Part shown: in pieces, positions 10,880 to 25,078 of the stretch
How the letters are laid out: each line of letters starts with the position of its first letter
Numbering within the stretch: position 1 is the stretch's first letter
Assembly: GCA_964023205.1 (NCBI GenBank)
Contig: OZ026835.1
Coordinates: 45,419,083 to 45,483,082 of the forward strand
DNA length: 64,000 bases
Direction of reading: 5' to 3'
Source of the DNA: Lutraria lutraria
Lineage: Eukaryota > Mollusca > Bivalvia > Venerida > Mactridae
Translations under genes and position numbers: made by a program
Notes under the pieces: generated by a model
What the model was told of the DNA's origin: nothing
Database searches by the model: none
What the model saw: only the letters and a program-made list of their open reading frames with translations

Positions 10880-13800
10880 AAGTATTTTCTTATAGTTATA
10901 ATTAATTTCGATCTTTATTCCAAGTGGAAAACATTATTCGGAAGAAAATGAAGCCATAATTAAATTAATATGAATACTAATTATACGCTAAGGCTGTTTA
11001 GTTAAATATATCTATACAGATATATAAATATATAATAAGAGATAAAGAAACAAGACAAAGATATAACTGTATCAAGATTATGTAATTGGTTTTAAGTGTA
11101 AGTGGTAACCCCACTAGGAAATTTTACAACCGTATAACAATGTCAGATCCTAGCTTTCAGTCTGGATCATTGACACATTGTTTTACTACCTCTGACTGGC
11201 AGACACCACAGCACATTTCAGCCTCTGTCGTTGATAACATAACTTGAGGGTCATCGACGGAAGCATCTGGCAGACTCTCACTACTGACCCCTGTCGACAG
11301 ACCAGTAATAAAACCCCAACAGTTTTATTACTTTATAACTATAGTAATTTCATCAAATATTAACAATAATGAAGTCTAAATGAAACACATTAATTTATTT
11401 CAAGATATTTTTATTGACGAATGAAACACTTGTCTGTGTGTTTATGGCTAATTTTGGGGACATTTAGTGATTCTACAAGAGTTTACTTTTTCTGAAGGAT
11501 ATAATATTATTAACTAGGGTCACTTTTTTATTCAATCAATCGGCGAATTTCTGTCTAGTATCTTTTAGTACTGAATAATCAGGGAAGCATTGTGCAGATG
11601 TGGGGGGGGATTAGTTCCCTTATCGGGGCCAAATTTCATAAATATAATGTGTAGAAATCTTACGGCAGATGGTGGGTGATAGACAAAGGCATGGAAACGC
11701 CTTGTAATTAAAATTATAGAAAATAAACGTTGTACAAATTTTCTTATCAAGGAACAAGCGGCCTTATGTAAACTTAGCCACGCGCCACGCGAGCGTTTGT
11801 GGTACTTGGATGAGATTATCAATCCCTTTGTACTCGTTCCCCTATAAAACTTAAGTATTTTGTTTTAGATCCTTATAATCCAGTGAACTTATTCACGTAG
11901 TCGCATCATCGATTAACTTAAAGTTTCTAGGTATGGAAATAAAGCCATGTTTTATAAGGAAATATGCGAATTGTTCATCACTGTACCACGGTTTTGCAAT
12001 AGGAAAATGAAAAAAAGTTTTAAAGTTCACGTAATAATGCGTGTCCCATCTGTCATGGTTTTAAAAACAGAAGCCTATTTTAACATGGAAAGATACATTA
12101 TACCGCCATTTAACCAGCGTTTTATATCTACACTAGTTTTCATCCGATGCAGATTTAATTATTTGTAAATTATATGACATTTATGGCTGTTAATTGATAT
12201 TATATGCAAATAAGTTTGACGATAAGGATTTGATTTTGCTCATCAAATATACGTCCAGTGGCAGATACATACATTTACAGGAAGTTACGTGACATCTTCC
12301 CAGGGTGCCTCACTATAAACCACGTGACGTCTGCTGCATTATGGCACGTAAATATTGCAATTATCTACTACGGTGACATCGTATTATATTCAATATATTG
12401 CCAGACACGTGCATTCATGCAATGAAATCATGCATGCATTCTTTGACTAGCAGATGGATCCCAACTAAAGCGTAATCGTTTAAAACAATACAATAAAACA
12501 GACAGTAATGTCTGCTTATTAAATGCGGGTATGTTGTACGCATCGTAACAGACGAATTAGTCATACCCATGAACTGATACAAGAAATAAATACTGGAAAC
12601 GCTTTACTGTCACCATTATTAAACATCAATCTATAGAAAATTTGAATATTTTTGTTTGTGCATTTAACATAAAGCATTATCTCCTTTTCGCGAGCATGAT
12701 AATATCATTTTCATAATATACATGAATAATAAGAGGTACAAGTAGTTTAAAATTGTTTATTCTCTGTATAAATAAAGACCTACACGGGTCTTTGGTAAAA
12801 ATAAAGGCAACAAATACAAAATAATCTTTAGCCCGTCAAAATTAATATTTTTTCGCAGAGTCATTTTCCAGAGCTTAATAAATTCACAAATCAAAGTAAA
12901 AATAGAATTTTCTGTTAATTACTTTTACGTCTGTTATCTAATTCCCCTTATAAAGAGGGGCCATTGATCGTTTTCAAATAATCTAATTATGTTTTAGTTA
13001 TAATAGGGTCTCATAAACGGTCGACCCTTATTCAATAAAGTGATATGGTATAGTACAGTAGTACGTTAAAAGATCATTTAACACCATATTTATTTGTCCT
13101 GGTCTTAAAGAGGATTTTAAGCACGGCCCCTAATTCTTAAATTTATTATCGGGTCACCTGCTAAGAATAACAAATCATGTATGATCTTTTTTCCTTTATT
13201 CGTCTGCCTAACCAACAGCTGGGAACCAAGAGAAAGCAGGACCCAATATCTTGTTATCAGAAAAAATGTTAATATATCTGCAGCCATCGGTTACGGTGAT
13301 TTTAAATCATTTATAAATAGTCATTTTATGTTACGTTTAATTACGCCTGGTAAATTGACCATTGAATTGAGACGCCTTAAAGATGTCGTCTGCACGTGCT
13401 GTCGTATTGTGCAAAATTTAATAAATAACCCCTAATACGCATTCATATCGAACTGTTAAACAAAGAGAAGGTTTTAATTAAACTGGGGTTTTCAAACATG
13501 ATTTTGAAGAAGTTTTCGAAGTAGTTTCTTATTATAAAGATTCAATAAAAAATAATGACCGTTACGAATTCTGAAATCACTTGTAAAAACAAGCGACCAC
13601 AATAAATAGTCTTATTTTGATGCTAAAAAATTACCAGAGAACATTTTTTTGACAGAAAAAAGTCCGTTTCTAACTTGCGTATTTAATCATACTATGTATT
13701 AAACATGGGTAATTTATACATGCAGATGTGACCGAAAAGAACATAAAAATGACGTAGATTTAATGTAACCTTTAAATTTGAATCTCAGATCAAAGAAAAC

Positions 13801-15160
13801 GAATTTAGAGACAGGATCAGATATACACTCTTGTATGTAAAACACGGAAAGTTTATGTTAATTATTATTTGAATTCGTATTTACTACACTATGCTTTTAA
13901 TGACCTATTCGTATTAACAGTGTTTATTGGACAAATATTTGTACACAACACAATACAGCTATGATGAACAGATGTTAATATTTAAACATAATTGATATTT
14001 TCCTTTAAGAAATGTTTATCAATTTAGGAACAAAACATTTCAAATGCCTCAAATGAGGGATTCGACAAGAGTATGCGAATTATTTCCGATGTTTTTCAAT
14101 ATTTGTTCAAACAATTAAAATCTTGACGTTTTGTTGTGGTATGTCAAAATAACTATTGTATGTCGAGCCGTTTTCAATTTCCGTCGCACCTGTCAGAGAT
14201 TCGACAAGTGTCGGAAATTCTAAAGTGTAATAGAACAATGGTCACTTACACTGACCAGAAACGACCGCAATGACGTTATAACACCCTGTCGTGCGGACTT
14301 TATGAACAGACAAAAGTAACACCCAAATAATAAAGGCTTTAAGTACGAATGTCCACATTGCTACCCTGCTAGGTGTTCGAAGTTAACACGTATACATGCA
14401 TGTCAAAAATACATTTTCCTCTGATGATTAAGAGTAATATTTATTTACGGAAGCAGACACATTATAGAAATATAAAAATGTGATGATTTTGGAGGATTAA
14501 TTTTTGACACATGTGTTGACCAGACGACATTGTTGGACAATAGTTTGTTCATTTAATGAATGGACGTAATTTAGCTGACTGTACATATAATACAAACATC
14601 GTAATCTTTTAATTCAAACTGAAACTTGTAAAACAACAATCAAGATATTTCTTTTCACAGAGTCAATCTGGAAAATGGTTAAGTGTATGAAAAGCTAAAC
14701 GTAGTGTATAGATAAATATCATTTGATATTAACAGAATTATAATATTTCAATACAATACATATAGAAGTAGTTTTTATTATTTAATAATTTCTATCAAAA
14801 TGCTCATTTTAAACATTTGAGTGATTGGTCGACAGATTAATGTATAATTCGAACAAACACGGGGTCAACATGCAATCTGGAAACAACATTAGTTTACAGC
14901 ATGTGTTCAAAATAATGTTTTTATGGTTAATATGTTTCAATAGCGTTTTTATAAAATATCCATCGTAACAGTTAAAAGTGTATTGGTATTATCGGCATAT
15001 AATGTCTCTGACCATTTACAATTTATTTACATGTCAATATGGTCAAGACAACATTTTTTTAATCACAGAGTATACATACAAACATAACATGTACATGCTT
15101 CTCAATACATACAAATAACGTACATCTTCTGTGTTTTTGAAAATTTAAACAAACAAAATC
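10880..15160. other. AT-rich intergenic DNA, no gene seen
   Basis: Small open frames near 11565-11822, 11947-12168 and 13181-13435 have no recognisable domain, no convincing splice context and AT-driven composition. A G8 run occurs at about 11602. No repeat family recognised with confidence. Confidence 0.3.
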
Positions 15161-15177
15161 ACCACAGAGCTGCGTTT

Positions 15178-15385
15178 GTACGAATCTTACACCACACAGC
15201 TGTCTGAGTGGGGTGGTGAGCTCAAACTCTGTACATCAGTCTGCCACGACCGTGGTACATGTAGTGGTTCATGCGCTGGACTCGACGACTCGGGTTGGAA
15301 TCACAGTCGCGGCAAGTGATACCATTCTATGAAAAGTTATTTCTTCTTTACCAGGTCTTTGTGGAAAAGGGAGTTAACTAGTGCA
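15178..15385 (+). mobile_element. tRNA-derived SINE (degenerate)
   Basis: A Pol III B-box-like GGGTTGGAATC (about 15293-15303) is followed by GCAAGTGATACCATTCTATG AAAA, matching the body of the SINE at 28.9 kb (AGGTCATACCATTTCATG AAAA) at the same distance from the B box. Flanking repeats are not clear. Family name unknown to me. Confidence 0.45.
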
Positions 15386-15389
15386 GGTT

Positions 15390-16915
15390 AGAAAAAAACA
15401 GTCCGCGAACCGATCAACGTAACGGCTACAGAATCAAAACATGCAGACATGTCTGGGATGGTAAAATACACGTACAGACATAAGATTAGTTACGTCCAGA
15501 AAAGTTCTTATAGACCTGATTCCAGACACGTACTCTTAACTTATCATGTGCTAAAACTAATGTAGGGCTTATAATTTCTATCAGGTTTTCCAAACCATTG
15601 TAAGAAGCATTTTAAGAGATAGATGCATTGTTGCGGCATCCACTTAACATCACAAAAGCCAGCAAGAGTCGAAAATAACAACAACAAACAACTGTAAATG
15701 TACAGTTCCGGGTTGCTTGAGTCAACAGATTATTTAGGGCAATACTAGACTTGAGATTATATATTTAGACACAAAATTGTCGGTGTAAGTCAGAAGTTCT
15801 TCAATGCTTACGGGACATCTGTTTGTAAACATTAACACATCAGTGTGATAAGTTAAAACCATTATTCTCTGCTTTCGGTTTTAGCCATCAAACGCGGCCC
15901 CTTTTCCCGACCCTTTATTCGTATTCATATTCAATGCTGTTCGTACCTACATGCGCTAAGTAGCTGCTACAATAAATCCCTTACAATCAAAGGAAAATTA
16001 GCCGAAACTAAACAAATGATGTGAATTTAACAATGGCGGTGATCGACGGTGTCGTGAAGATAGCATCGTTGTGATAATTCCTCTATGATACCGTAATCTC
16101 GCGTTTACGGAATCACAATTAATTTACGAAAAAAAATTATCACCGCTGCACAATTTTCGACTAACAAGCGTGAAATAGTTGAATGTTTGCATTGTTACAG
16201 CATGAAAATCACTGACTTCAAACGAAGTATCGGGAGATAGTGGTATGATATATACCGTCAATAATTGGCGAGTGATTGACAATACCTAGCTTGTTAGGTG
16301 TAATCGGTTGGAAACCATAATCATTAGAGAAGCGATATTATCATTACTGAAAAAATATTTTATTCCAGCCTTTTGGAAAAATAAACGTTAATGGCACCAC
16401 ATCCCAATTCACAGCATCAGGTGACGATACAAGCGTCTTTGTGACACAGATCTCCAAGGGTGCGAGTTTGTCGGCGGATTAAGCTAACCATTGACGAAAT
16501 TTGTAATAAAAAAAAGCTATCGATCAAAAAAATGTAACAGTCGGCATACACTGAGCCTTTATAATGGAAAAGAATTTGACGAACAATTTTTTACTTTGTT
16601 TGTCGATCGTCTGATGTAAGCTGTACAAGCGGTTACATTGACCCTGATCATATAATCGATATTTTAGTCGATCTTACAACAAAAGAAAGTAATCCCGTAT
16701 CGAGACATCGGCTGGACGTAACAATGTACGTTAGCGAGAGACAGTATGATTTAAAAATCGAAATAATTTGTTATGACATCAATAATAATACATTAAAATG
16801 GAATTGAATTAAACAGTTTATTAATATTGTTTTGTGTTTTCAACAAAATAAACACATTATTGCAATTATAGGTATATACAGTCAAACAAAGAACATCAAA
16901 TGGAAAGTAGCGTAT
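15390..16915. other. Intergenic DNA, no gene seen
   Basis: No coding or RNA feature recognised. CpG is slightly higher around 16020-16120 and 16230-16720 (several TCGA/GATCGA words), but no promoter architecture or open frame follows. Confidence 0.3.
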
Positions 16916-16918
16916 AAA

Positions 16919-17463
16919 TATTACACCCAGTTGACCGTTATACACGGTGGACAATTCAAAACAATGAACTATTAACTCAATGGACCATTACACCCAGTGG
17001 ACCATTTCACACAGTGGACCATTACATACTCTGGACCGTTACACACAGTGGACCATTACACACAATGTACCTTTATATACAGTGGAAAATAACATATAGT
17101 GGACCATTACATAAAGTGGAAAACAACATATAGTGGACCATTACATACACTGGACCGTTACATAGACTAGGCCGTTACACACAGTGGACCATTACATACA
17201 CTGGACCGTTACATAGACTAGGCCGTTACACACAGTGGACCATTACATACAATGTGCCTTTACATACAGTGGAAAAAACATATCACAATGGACCATTACA
17301 TACAATGGACCATTACACTAAGTGTAACGTTAAATACAGTGCGCCATTTCACACAGTTGATCGCTTCATACAATGGACCGTTGCATACAGTGGACCGTTA
17401 CATACAGTGGACCGTTGCACCCAGTGGAACATTATACTTAAAGTGGACCATTATCTCAATATG
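16919..17463. repeat. 17-bp minisatellite (ACCATTACACACAGTGG)
   Basis: About 32 tandem copies of a 17-bp unit with consensus ACCRTTACAYACAGTGG, diverged 5-30% from each other. A 51-bp three-unit block is duplicated exactly (17141-17191 and 17192-17242), showing recent local amplification. The two overlapping ORFs here are the repeat read in different frames. Confidence 0.9.
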
Positions 17464-17884
17464 TTTATTTATCACAAACTCTCTATAATCTATATTTAGG
17501 AGTGACCGTTGTCTGAAGGTTATTTAAGGTGGTCGTTGTAATTATATCAAATAATTGTTTGAGTTATAAGGTACCATTATTTTCACCTTGAGTGTTACGT
17601 ATATCAATGTTACAACTTTCAAGTAATCTTTTATTCCAATCTGCTGTACGTGTATTGTATCATGATACAGTTTAGTTGATATTCTGATTACGGAACTTCG
17701 AGCATCGTACATAATACTACGGTAGTTTCCAGATGTTATTACTGTCCCAGTCGTACTTGATACCCGTTAATTTTATATAACGCAAAAACAAGGTTTTGAG
17801 CTTTTCGAAAACTTAACCATCTAATTAAATTAAAACTGGCCAATATCAATACTGAAGTTTGAGTTTCTTCTTGAATTCAAAGTA

Positions 17885-18066
17885 CAGCGCAACCTCTCCA
17901 TAGCAACGCCCTTTAGGAGAAGCAAACATTAGGTTGTTGTTTAGAGGTTGCTGCTCTAGAGAGATTAAATTAATAGTTAAATCATATTGTGGAAACTATC
18001 GTGTTGTTGTTGTTGTTGTGGGGAGGGTGTTGCCCAAGAGATGGTCGCTCTGTAGAGGTTGCAATG
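17885..18066. mobile_element. Short inverted-repeat element (MITE), TA target
   Basis: Left end CAGCGCAACCTCTCCA and right end (reverse complement) CATTGCAACCTCTACA are inverted, with TA immediately outside each. The interior is 150 bp of GTT-rich, non-coding sequence. Same end family as the element at 42987-43161. TA duplications suggest the Tc1/mariner superfamily (inference). Confidence 0.55.
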
Positions 18067-18646
18067 TATAAAAAGAAAAATAGTATTGCTCTCAAAACTT
18101 TTTAGTGCACGAGTTTATTATACCCAAAAATGTACAAATATTTGATTTTACAAAAAGTTTGTTCAAGTTTGTGAAATTTGAGCTCAGATAAATGAATACA
18201 ATGAAATTATGATAACTAAATACAGAACAGACCCGGTCACGACTCAAATATCACATAACTCAGATGTTTGACTAGTATTCAACTTGTATTCAATGTTTAC
18301 AAATACATGATATTTAGATAGATATTTGTTAATAATGTTTGATGTGATAAAAGTCTTGTAAAACATAGAAACATCAAAGAAAAAATAAGTTTGTTTCTGA
18401 ATGTGAAAGTGGTATATAAACACCTGTGTCATGTACAAATGTTACCTTGGGGTAATAGATACATTACGTATATTCGTGATATCACGGCCCTTATTATATA
18501 TATAAGTAATGGTAAAATATGAAAGTTGAATGTCTAGGTTTCGTTCAGTATTTTGTATCTATGTAATTATACATGTGTATTATTATACACTCAACTATTA
18601 TCACAGTTGAATGCTAACATCAAATCTTCAAAGCTTTTTGTAGAAT

Positions 18647-18852
18647 ACAGTCAAACCTCAATACACCAAACCTTCTTATCCGGAATCCACACCAAACCGA
18701 ACACGTCAATTGATCCCGACAGTCTTATCGTGTAATCGTGTATATAATACTGAAAACAACTTTTTTATCCGAAACATTTCTTGTCCGAAACACTCCCTAA
18801 TCCAGACATTTTTGTCAGTCCGCACAAGTTCGAATTAGAACGGTTCTACTGG
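18647..18852. mobile_element. Short inverted-repeat-like element (possible MITE)
   Basis: Begins CAGTCAAACCTCAATACACC and ends with the complement of CAGTAGAACCGTTCTAATTC. The interior has the words 'TTATCCGAA' and 'TTGTCCGAA' repeated. The ends resemble the CAGTNNAACCTC group seen at 17.9, 20.9, 25.8, 43.0 and 43.6 kb, but the right end is diverged. Confidence 0.4.
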
Positions 18853-19022
18853 TGAAAAAGAACAATATTTTAAACAAACAAACAGCATAGTTAATTATTT
18901 TTTACTAGTACAATGTATATTATCATTTCGACAATATTCAGTTGTAAAACATTATACTTGACGCAAGGACAAAGTAACAGTATCATCTCCGAACATTGTT
19001 TAGGGTTAAGGCGCGGTCCGAG

Positions 19023-19034
19023 TTTTCGCGCCAA
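19023..19034. promoter_or_regulatory. E2F-type site
   Basis: TTTTCGCGCCAA is a near-perfect E2F consensus in otherwise gene-free DNA. No adjacent start of a gene is visible. Confidence 0.2.
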
Positions 19035-20904
19035 TTTTTCAACGTAAATACCGCAATTCTCCCGCTGACAGAAACAAGACACCAATAATTATGAGTAAAT
19101 TATTACAGACTTATAATCTAACTGTTTCATTTAAACAAATATTATAACGTAATATTTACGACACTTATAATGCTTTCAAATTAGTATTTATTTAACTTTA
19201 TCAATAACAGAAATCCCAGTTAATATCATATTAAATAGTTTAAATTAAACAGATGCGCACTTAACGTGTCAAAATATCATATCTCATCTCAATATATGTA
19301 AATTGTTATTACTGATAATTTTATTTGTATATTACACAATGAACAAACTAGTTTTGCTAAATGTCCGACTGACACCAAATCGTTATATTTGCATTAGAAG
19401 AGTTAGTCAACATTTCAAGTATTATTGACGTCTGCTTGTATACACAACTTTTCTTATTTTTATTTAAACTCGGTACCTTTTTAATATCATTATTTGAGTG
19501 GTTTCCATTTTTAAGAATTAGTTAATTTTAACCAAAATGTCCTTAATTTGACACCAATACGCTTGTTCACGTAAATAAATATCGAATGTGTTTGGACACG
19601 AAATCACGGAAAAGTGACGGATTCAGTGTTGATTTTTAGCTATTGAAGCAATTTTAAGAGGCGATATGCAAACTGAAAATTTGAATGGATTTTTTGTTAT
19701 GTTGGTCAATGTGCCAGTTTTATTGTACTGCAGTGTTTATTTTTTTCAATGTGACGCAAACTTTGAAGAAATAATCGGTTACAATCCACATATTTGACAG
19801 ATGTTATTATTTAATTTATGACATAATGGACTCATTCAAACGGAGTAAGCAAAAATACGTCACTTTACACCGAACCGGCTCGGAAATATTTCTTGATAAA
19901 ACGTACATGTAATATTTTTTATCCATACGGCACACCTCGGTCGACTTTGTCTAATAGATGCAGATACGGATTTAGCCGAGGTGCTCCGAGTGATTAATAA
20001 CATAGAAATTTTGTAACTCAAAGGATGTAGTTAAGAAGATGAAACACTCCGACAGACAGCTAGCTATTAATTGAACTAAATTGATTCAAGTTAATAGATT
20101 TGATGGTAGTTTACTGTTGCAGTTTAATTCTAATGTTGTAAAGCAACGCAACAGATTGATCCCATAAACGTTAAGGCTATAATTTCATAAACGTCCATTT
20201 TCAACCTTTGGCGCACCGACAATTTGTGTATACTTGACAGTAAGTTTCTAATGTGAACAAATTATTCCATGTCCCTCAGGGTGTCGGCATCTTCACCTGT
20301 GTTGTTTTATTTCTTTGACAGTCATTTGATAGGCCATGTTAACTTTACATGATTGGTACAAATTTATGAGTTTTTTTATCTGTGTAATTTATTGAACTTT
20401 TCGGGGTAAATGTGATGATTTTGATTCATCAAGTATGTTCTCAATCATCATCACTTGTCATTATATCAGTGCACCGAAAAATGGTTTCTTTTAAGTCAAA
20501 TTTGCCGACGATATAAATCAGCCATACATCGGAACACTTTGACGTTTGCCGCGCGCTTCAATAAAATTAATTTGGTCAGTGCGTGCTAATTGTTATTTAG
20601 AATTTGTGTAATTCTGACTAATGCCTAATTCAAAACTTACGAAGTGAGTAGAAAATATCCATAAGTATTTCATTGTATATATTAACCAAATTATAGAGTA
20701 TTTGACAATCTCAATATAGAGTTGTCGTTCCATACAATTCAGATGTGAACGTCCCAAAAAAAAGTTCAAAATTTAGGTAAATCAATGGTGTTCACATGTT
20801 CGCATGCAGTATCTAATACAGATTAAGGTCCACATTGAATCAACTGTCTCAGAAAAACTTGAGTAAGTGTTGACCCTCCTAAGAGTGAAATGCAAAATTA
20901 TTAT

Positions 20905-21078
20905 AGTACAGTGCATTTTCCCTACAATAGCAACCAATGACAAGGACAAAAATGGGTATTGTAAGTTGGCTGTTCTTGAGAGAGTGAAAATAGAGTAAAA
21001 CGTAAATTGAGTAGCTAGTATACTGGCTGTAACAGGGGATTGCTCGTGTTCGGAGGTGGCCGTTCATGGAGGCTGTAC
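20905..21078. mobile_element. Short inverted-repeat-like element
   Basis: The right end, read as the complement, begins ACAGTACAGCCTCCATGAAC with GGCCACCTCCGAAC inside. The left end begins with a diverged ACAGTGCATTTTCCCTAC. This fits the CAGTNCANCCTC end group. Non-coding; the minus-strand frame here (20879-21067) is a repeat artefact. Confidence 0.4.
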
Positions 21079-22009
21079 TGTATTATGTTTTACATACGTA
21101 TATAGTTCAGAAAATATACAATATACATTGGTAAGCCAAATAAATAAAAATATCATATAAATTCGCGATCCCTATAGTACATAAAACTATATTTTCCCCG
21201 GAGCATTATTGTATAATGTGGAATAATTTCTGGTCATAATTAAAGAACCAAGGTTCAAGAAGCAGAAATTAGCAGTTGATCGACATCTTACACTTGTTTT
21301 AATATTCGGGATCCTTCGGACACCAGAATTAAGTATCAGCTTTTCGGATGATAGAGTAATATATAGATTTACGTGAGTCATAGATACATTTTAAATACTA
21401 AGTAATGGTTTACATTCTTCAATGTCTAGCTCATCGGGTTTTGCATCAATAAAGAATTTATCTAAGTAGATCAATGTATAATACTAAAATAGAATTAAAA
21501 CCATCCGTTCAGAATTCTTACATAGTGATTTGGATGAAATAAAACGTTCAAATTACACGAAATGTACAAACACTATTCGTGTACCAGGAATATATTTCTG
21601 ACAAAAACTTAAAATAAGGAAGTAATCGTTAGTTTCAACAATAGAATGAATATATTTGTTTTATTTTGAAGTGTTTCGTTCAAAGTTTCATATTATTCCG
21701 CGTAAAATGCATTCAAGTTGTAAATTATTTTAAAATGCGGACCATATGTTGTCGTATATCATTTTACCATATTTTCCGTTTATAAATATATAAGTCTGTC
21801 ATATTTTGTAAATAAATCACTGATTTGTAAGTACACATAGTAGTGATTTATTATTAAGTAACACTTTATACCATGCAAGTGTGATATTTCGTGCGTCACG
21901 TGTGTATTATTGCAGTGCGTTGGTCGAGATTTTTTAGACAACTGTTGCGTCATGTTAAACATTCTCTAACCAGTGTGGCTGAATTATACTCGTCCTTGTA
22001 ATACTTCAC

Positions 22010-22235
22010 CTGTATGTATGTTTGTTTGTTTGTTTGTTTGAATTTAATGCCCCTTTTCAACAGAGTCATATGAGGCAGACAGTTCACTTAAGCATCGTTC
22101 CTGGGAAGAACCAGTACTAGACTCCCATCCTCCCTAAGTAACTGTCTACTTTCTCACATAAAGAGACATGGCGGTAGTGGGGCTGATCTTTAATCACGTA
22201 TGTGATGGTGGTCAGTATGACATAATTTATTAATA
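22010..22235. repeat. Interspersed repeat with GTTT microsatellite
   Basis: A (GTTT)n run at about 22020-22040 is followed by 'AATGCCCCTTTTCAACAG...GGCAGACAGTT' and 'AGACTCCCATCCTCCCTAAG'. I recognise this arrangement as an interspersed repeat type of bivalve genomes, from general familiarity. Boundaries are approximate. Confidence 0.4.
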
Positions 22236-22239
22236 TAAA

Positions 22240-25070
22240 CACGGAAAAATAATCAAAATATCATCATCATCATCATCCGAATAGTAGTACTGCTGTGACT
22301 GTCATTTTTTCAATAGGCTTAGAGATTAATCACAGTGTCGAATAAGATTATTCAACAGTGCTATATAGTTTTGCTTTCTTTTCGAAACTAAGTTTTTTTG
22401 GGGAAATATTTCTTATCAGAATGTAGTTTTTCAATGGCTGTATGTTATACACCTGTGTCAACAATTGAAGAAGAAAAAAAATCATCCAGGTATTATTGTA
22501 ATATTTCAACAAAATTTGTTTGTTTAACGAAGTAACCGCTAACACCTTAAAGGGATTTCTGCTCCTTGTCTCTCAGCATAAAGGGGGATAATCTCGGATT
22601 AGTCAGATTTTGTATACAAATTCGGTCTTTTAAAAGCGTATAAAGGAAATGAAGAACAAACAGTCTTATGTACAAAGTACACATAAGGATTTGGATGTGG
22701 GTATTTTATTAATACTTTAGATGAAAAGATAAGAGTAATCTTAGACGTTTAATGAGAATCTCTGATACAGTGACTGTTTCTTTTGACTCGAGTTATGGGG
22801 GTACCAGCCCAATATCACTTAACCTGGTTCCCGTATATTTGCATCAATTGCGAAACATGCGGGAACATGTAACACTCTATCCCTGGATGTAAAGTCACAT
22901 ATCATTTAGTGGTGGTGGACCCATGATGGGGTGCGGGCATCAGCACAACCTCGCAGCTTATCAGGTCTTATATTGAACGTTTTATTCTACTCCATATTGA
23001 CCAAGATAGTCTAATACTAAAACAATTCTGTTTGGAATTTTCTTTTAACTTTAGTTCTTTATTGCACGAATTTTATGAGACTATATCGTATCTATGATAT
23101 TGTCTTCAAACCTTACTTATGACATATGTTACTGTTTATTCATGGTCACTTTGGGACGGTACATTACATTTTGTATGTGTTTCTTGTTGGAAAAGATACA
23201 TAAATCTAACGGAAGCGCATATAGAGTATATTTTGATATCACAGTAAAGGAAAAAGTGGCATAATACTGCATACAAAATTTAAACATTCACTCGAAACAA
23301 AATTTAAGCGTATATGACCGAGACGTTTCGAGTGGAGCGTTCAAATGAACAACTGGTTCCAAACATTCATACACTGTGTAGCCATGCAAAGGGTACCAGT
23401 TTATTCAAATGGCGGTATCTAAGAGCAGACTGATGGTCAAAGGATGTCTGATTTCAACAAAAAGCAGCAGATTGTGCAGAAATCGACTGAGATATTTTAT
23501 AAACAACTTATCACCTTATTTACACATTATCTAGTTTACTGTTATACCATCAAAGTAATGCAGAACCGCCTTCCACTTTGCGTTTATTTTACGACAATAA
23601 GGCGGTTTACGGATTAACACTTTCATTGTTGGCAACTATCTGCGATGTCGCATCTTCTGTCATCCGGACATTTTATCACCGTCGGCTTCGTCACTGTGGT
23701 TCAAAGTTTGCTTTGCTATATTTAATAGACAATTTACTTAGAGTTGATCCGTTTATCGGGCATTATCTTTCACAAGCACAACAAATAGGATCAAAGATCG
23801 CATATTTTAATACCCATATCTTTACTTTGTGAAGGACATGATGTCGCAAAGTGGCGACACCTTTTCGGCAAAAGTCATTCAAATAAGATAACAAAATTTT
23901 CTATTTTATTGCTATGCTAATGCAAATCAATTTTACGCTAAATTAAAATGTTGAATCCAATTTATTTTCGATGTTAATTCGATCTTGATTTCGTTCTTCG
24001 AGCAACACCCTCTTCGTCACAAAATAGTCATTAAATTTGAGGCGAGCTTTCTGTTCGGATCAAAGTTTTTGGTGAAGTGCATTTCGTAGCTGCGTCTATT
24101 ATAGTCTAAGATAAATAAAACATAACGAAACGTCATAAAATTTAATTGGTGTTAAAATCTGAGAGAAAGGACCGAATCCAAGAGTCGAACAAAGAAAGAA
24201 AAGTCAAGATGCCGTGTTATTTAGACACATTATGGACTGTATGGTTGACTGTATGATGGACTGTGTATACGTAAGTGCGCGTGGGCCATTGTCTCTCTTT
24301 TTTTGCTCGAGTATGTTAATACATTTATGTTAGATATGTATTTGCCCAATATTTAAAGACTTAATGTATTAGATGTATAATATGAAGTGTTGATGATTGC
24401 ATTTTAAATATTGTCATTCTTTTGTATATCCATTAAGACACTCACAAAAAAACTTTCACCATCAGTTAAGAGAGTGACGACCATTTTTGTTCCTCTACCC
24501 CCAACGTAAAAAAGTACCTTAAAATCTAATGAAGACACCTGTTTGAAAATTGATCTACCTCTATAGCAGATGAAACAATGAATGCAAAAATGTGTTTAAG
24601 TATTTAGTCAATCCTAAGTATAAATATGATGTTTGGAACTACTATGTTGCAGAAAAAATGAAAAATGTAACCCCACCCCTTTAAGATTTAGTCAAGATTT
24701 TTGCCTATTACCAAAAAGTGACAAATTTATAAATATCACTAAGATAAAAACTAAAATGTGTGTATAATGTGTATATCAAATTTTAAAAAGTTTTACCATC
24801 CGGTTTTGAAAAGATGTGTGTCAGAAATCCATGGTTACTTGATTTTCGTTAATTTACGATGTATAAATACCTATGATCTAAACAAAATATTTTGGAATAA
24901 ATATTAGAATATTAGAACAAAACATTACCTAAAACAAAAACAAAAAATATGGTCCCAGTGGGGTTTGAACCCATCACCCTCAAGAAATTTGTCAATTGTA
25001 CGTACAATTCATGAACTTGAGCACTCTTCAGAATGGAGGTAATGCATTATACATCTAAGACCTTAAGGAA
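22240..25070. other. Intergenic DNA, no gene seen
   Basis: Contains a (TCA)n microsatellite at about 22260-22277, a small hairpin GTTCCCG...CGGGAAC near 22828-22868, and an inverted pair CCACTTTGCG (23574) / CGCAAAGTGG (23845) about 270 bp apart that could be the ends of a small element. The 84-codon frame between that pair has no recognisable domain. Near 24955-25030 a minus-strand GGGTTCAAACCCC B-box-like word suggests a tRNA-derived fragment. Confidence 0.3.
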
Positions 25071-25078
25071 GAAATTTA

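Noticed and set aside
10651..10951. Low-complexity ORFs on both strands
   Set aside because: Caused by a 24-bp trinucleotide repeat that has few stops in any frame.
16919..17463. CRISPR-like regular array
   Set aside because: There are no spacers: the 17-bp units are contiguous and diverged, and the host is eukaryotic.
17252..17499. Two overlapping ORFs rich in HTVDR/YIQWT
   Set aside because: Product of the 17-bp minisatellite.
23578..23832. 84-codon ORF between inverted CCACTTTGCG/CGCAAAGTGG words
   Set aside because: No recognisable domain; the inverted words are only 10 bp and no target duplication was found, so neither gene nor element is supported.
24950..25030. tRNA gene on the minus strand (GGGTTCAAACCCCACTGGGA)
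   Set aside because: Only the T-arm half fits; no matching 5' acceptor strand or A box is found within 100 nt. Probably a tRNA-derived fragment.
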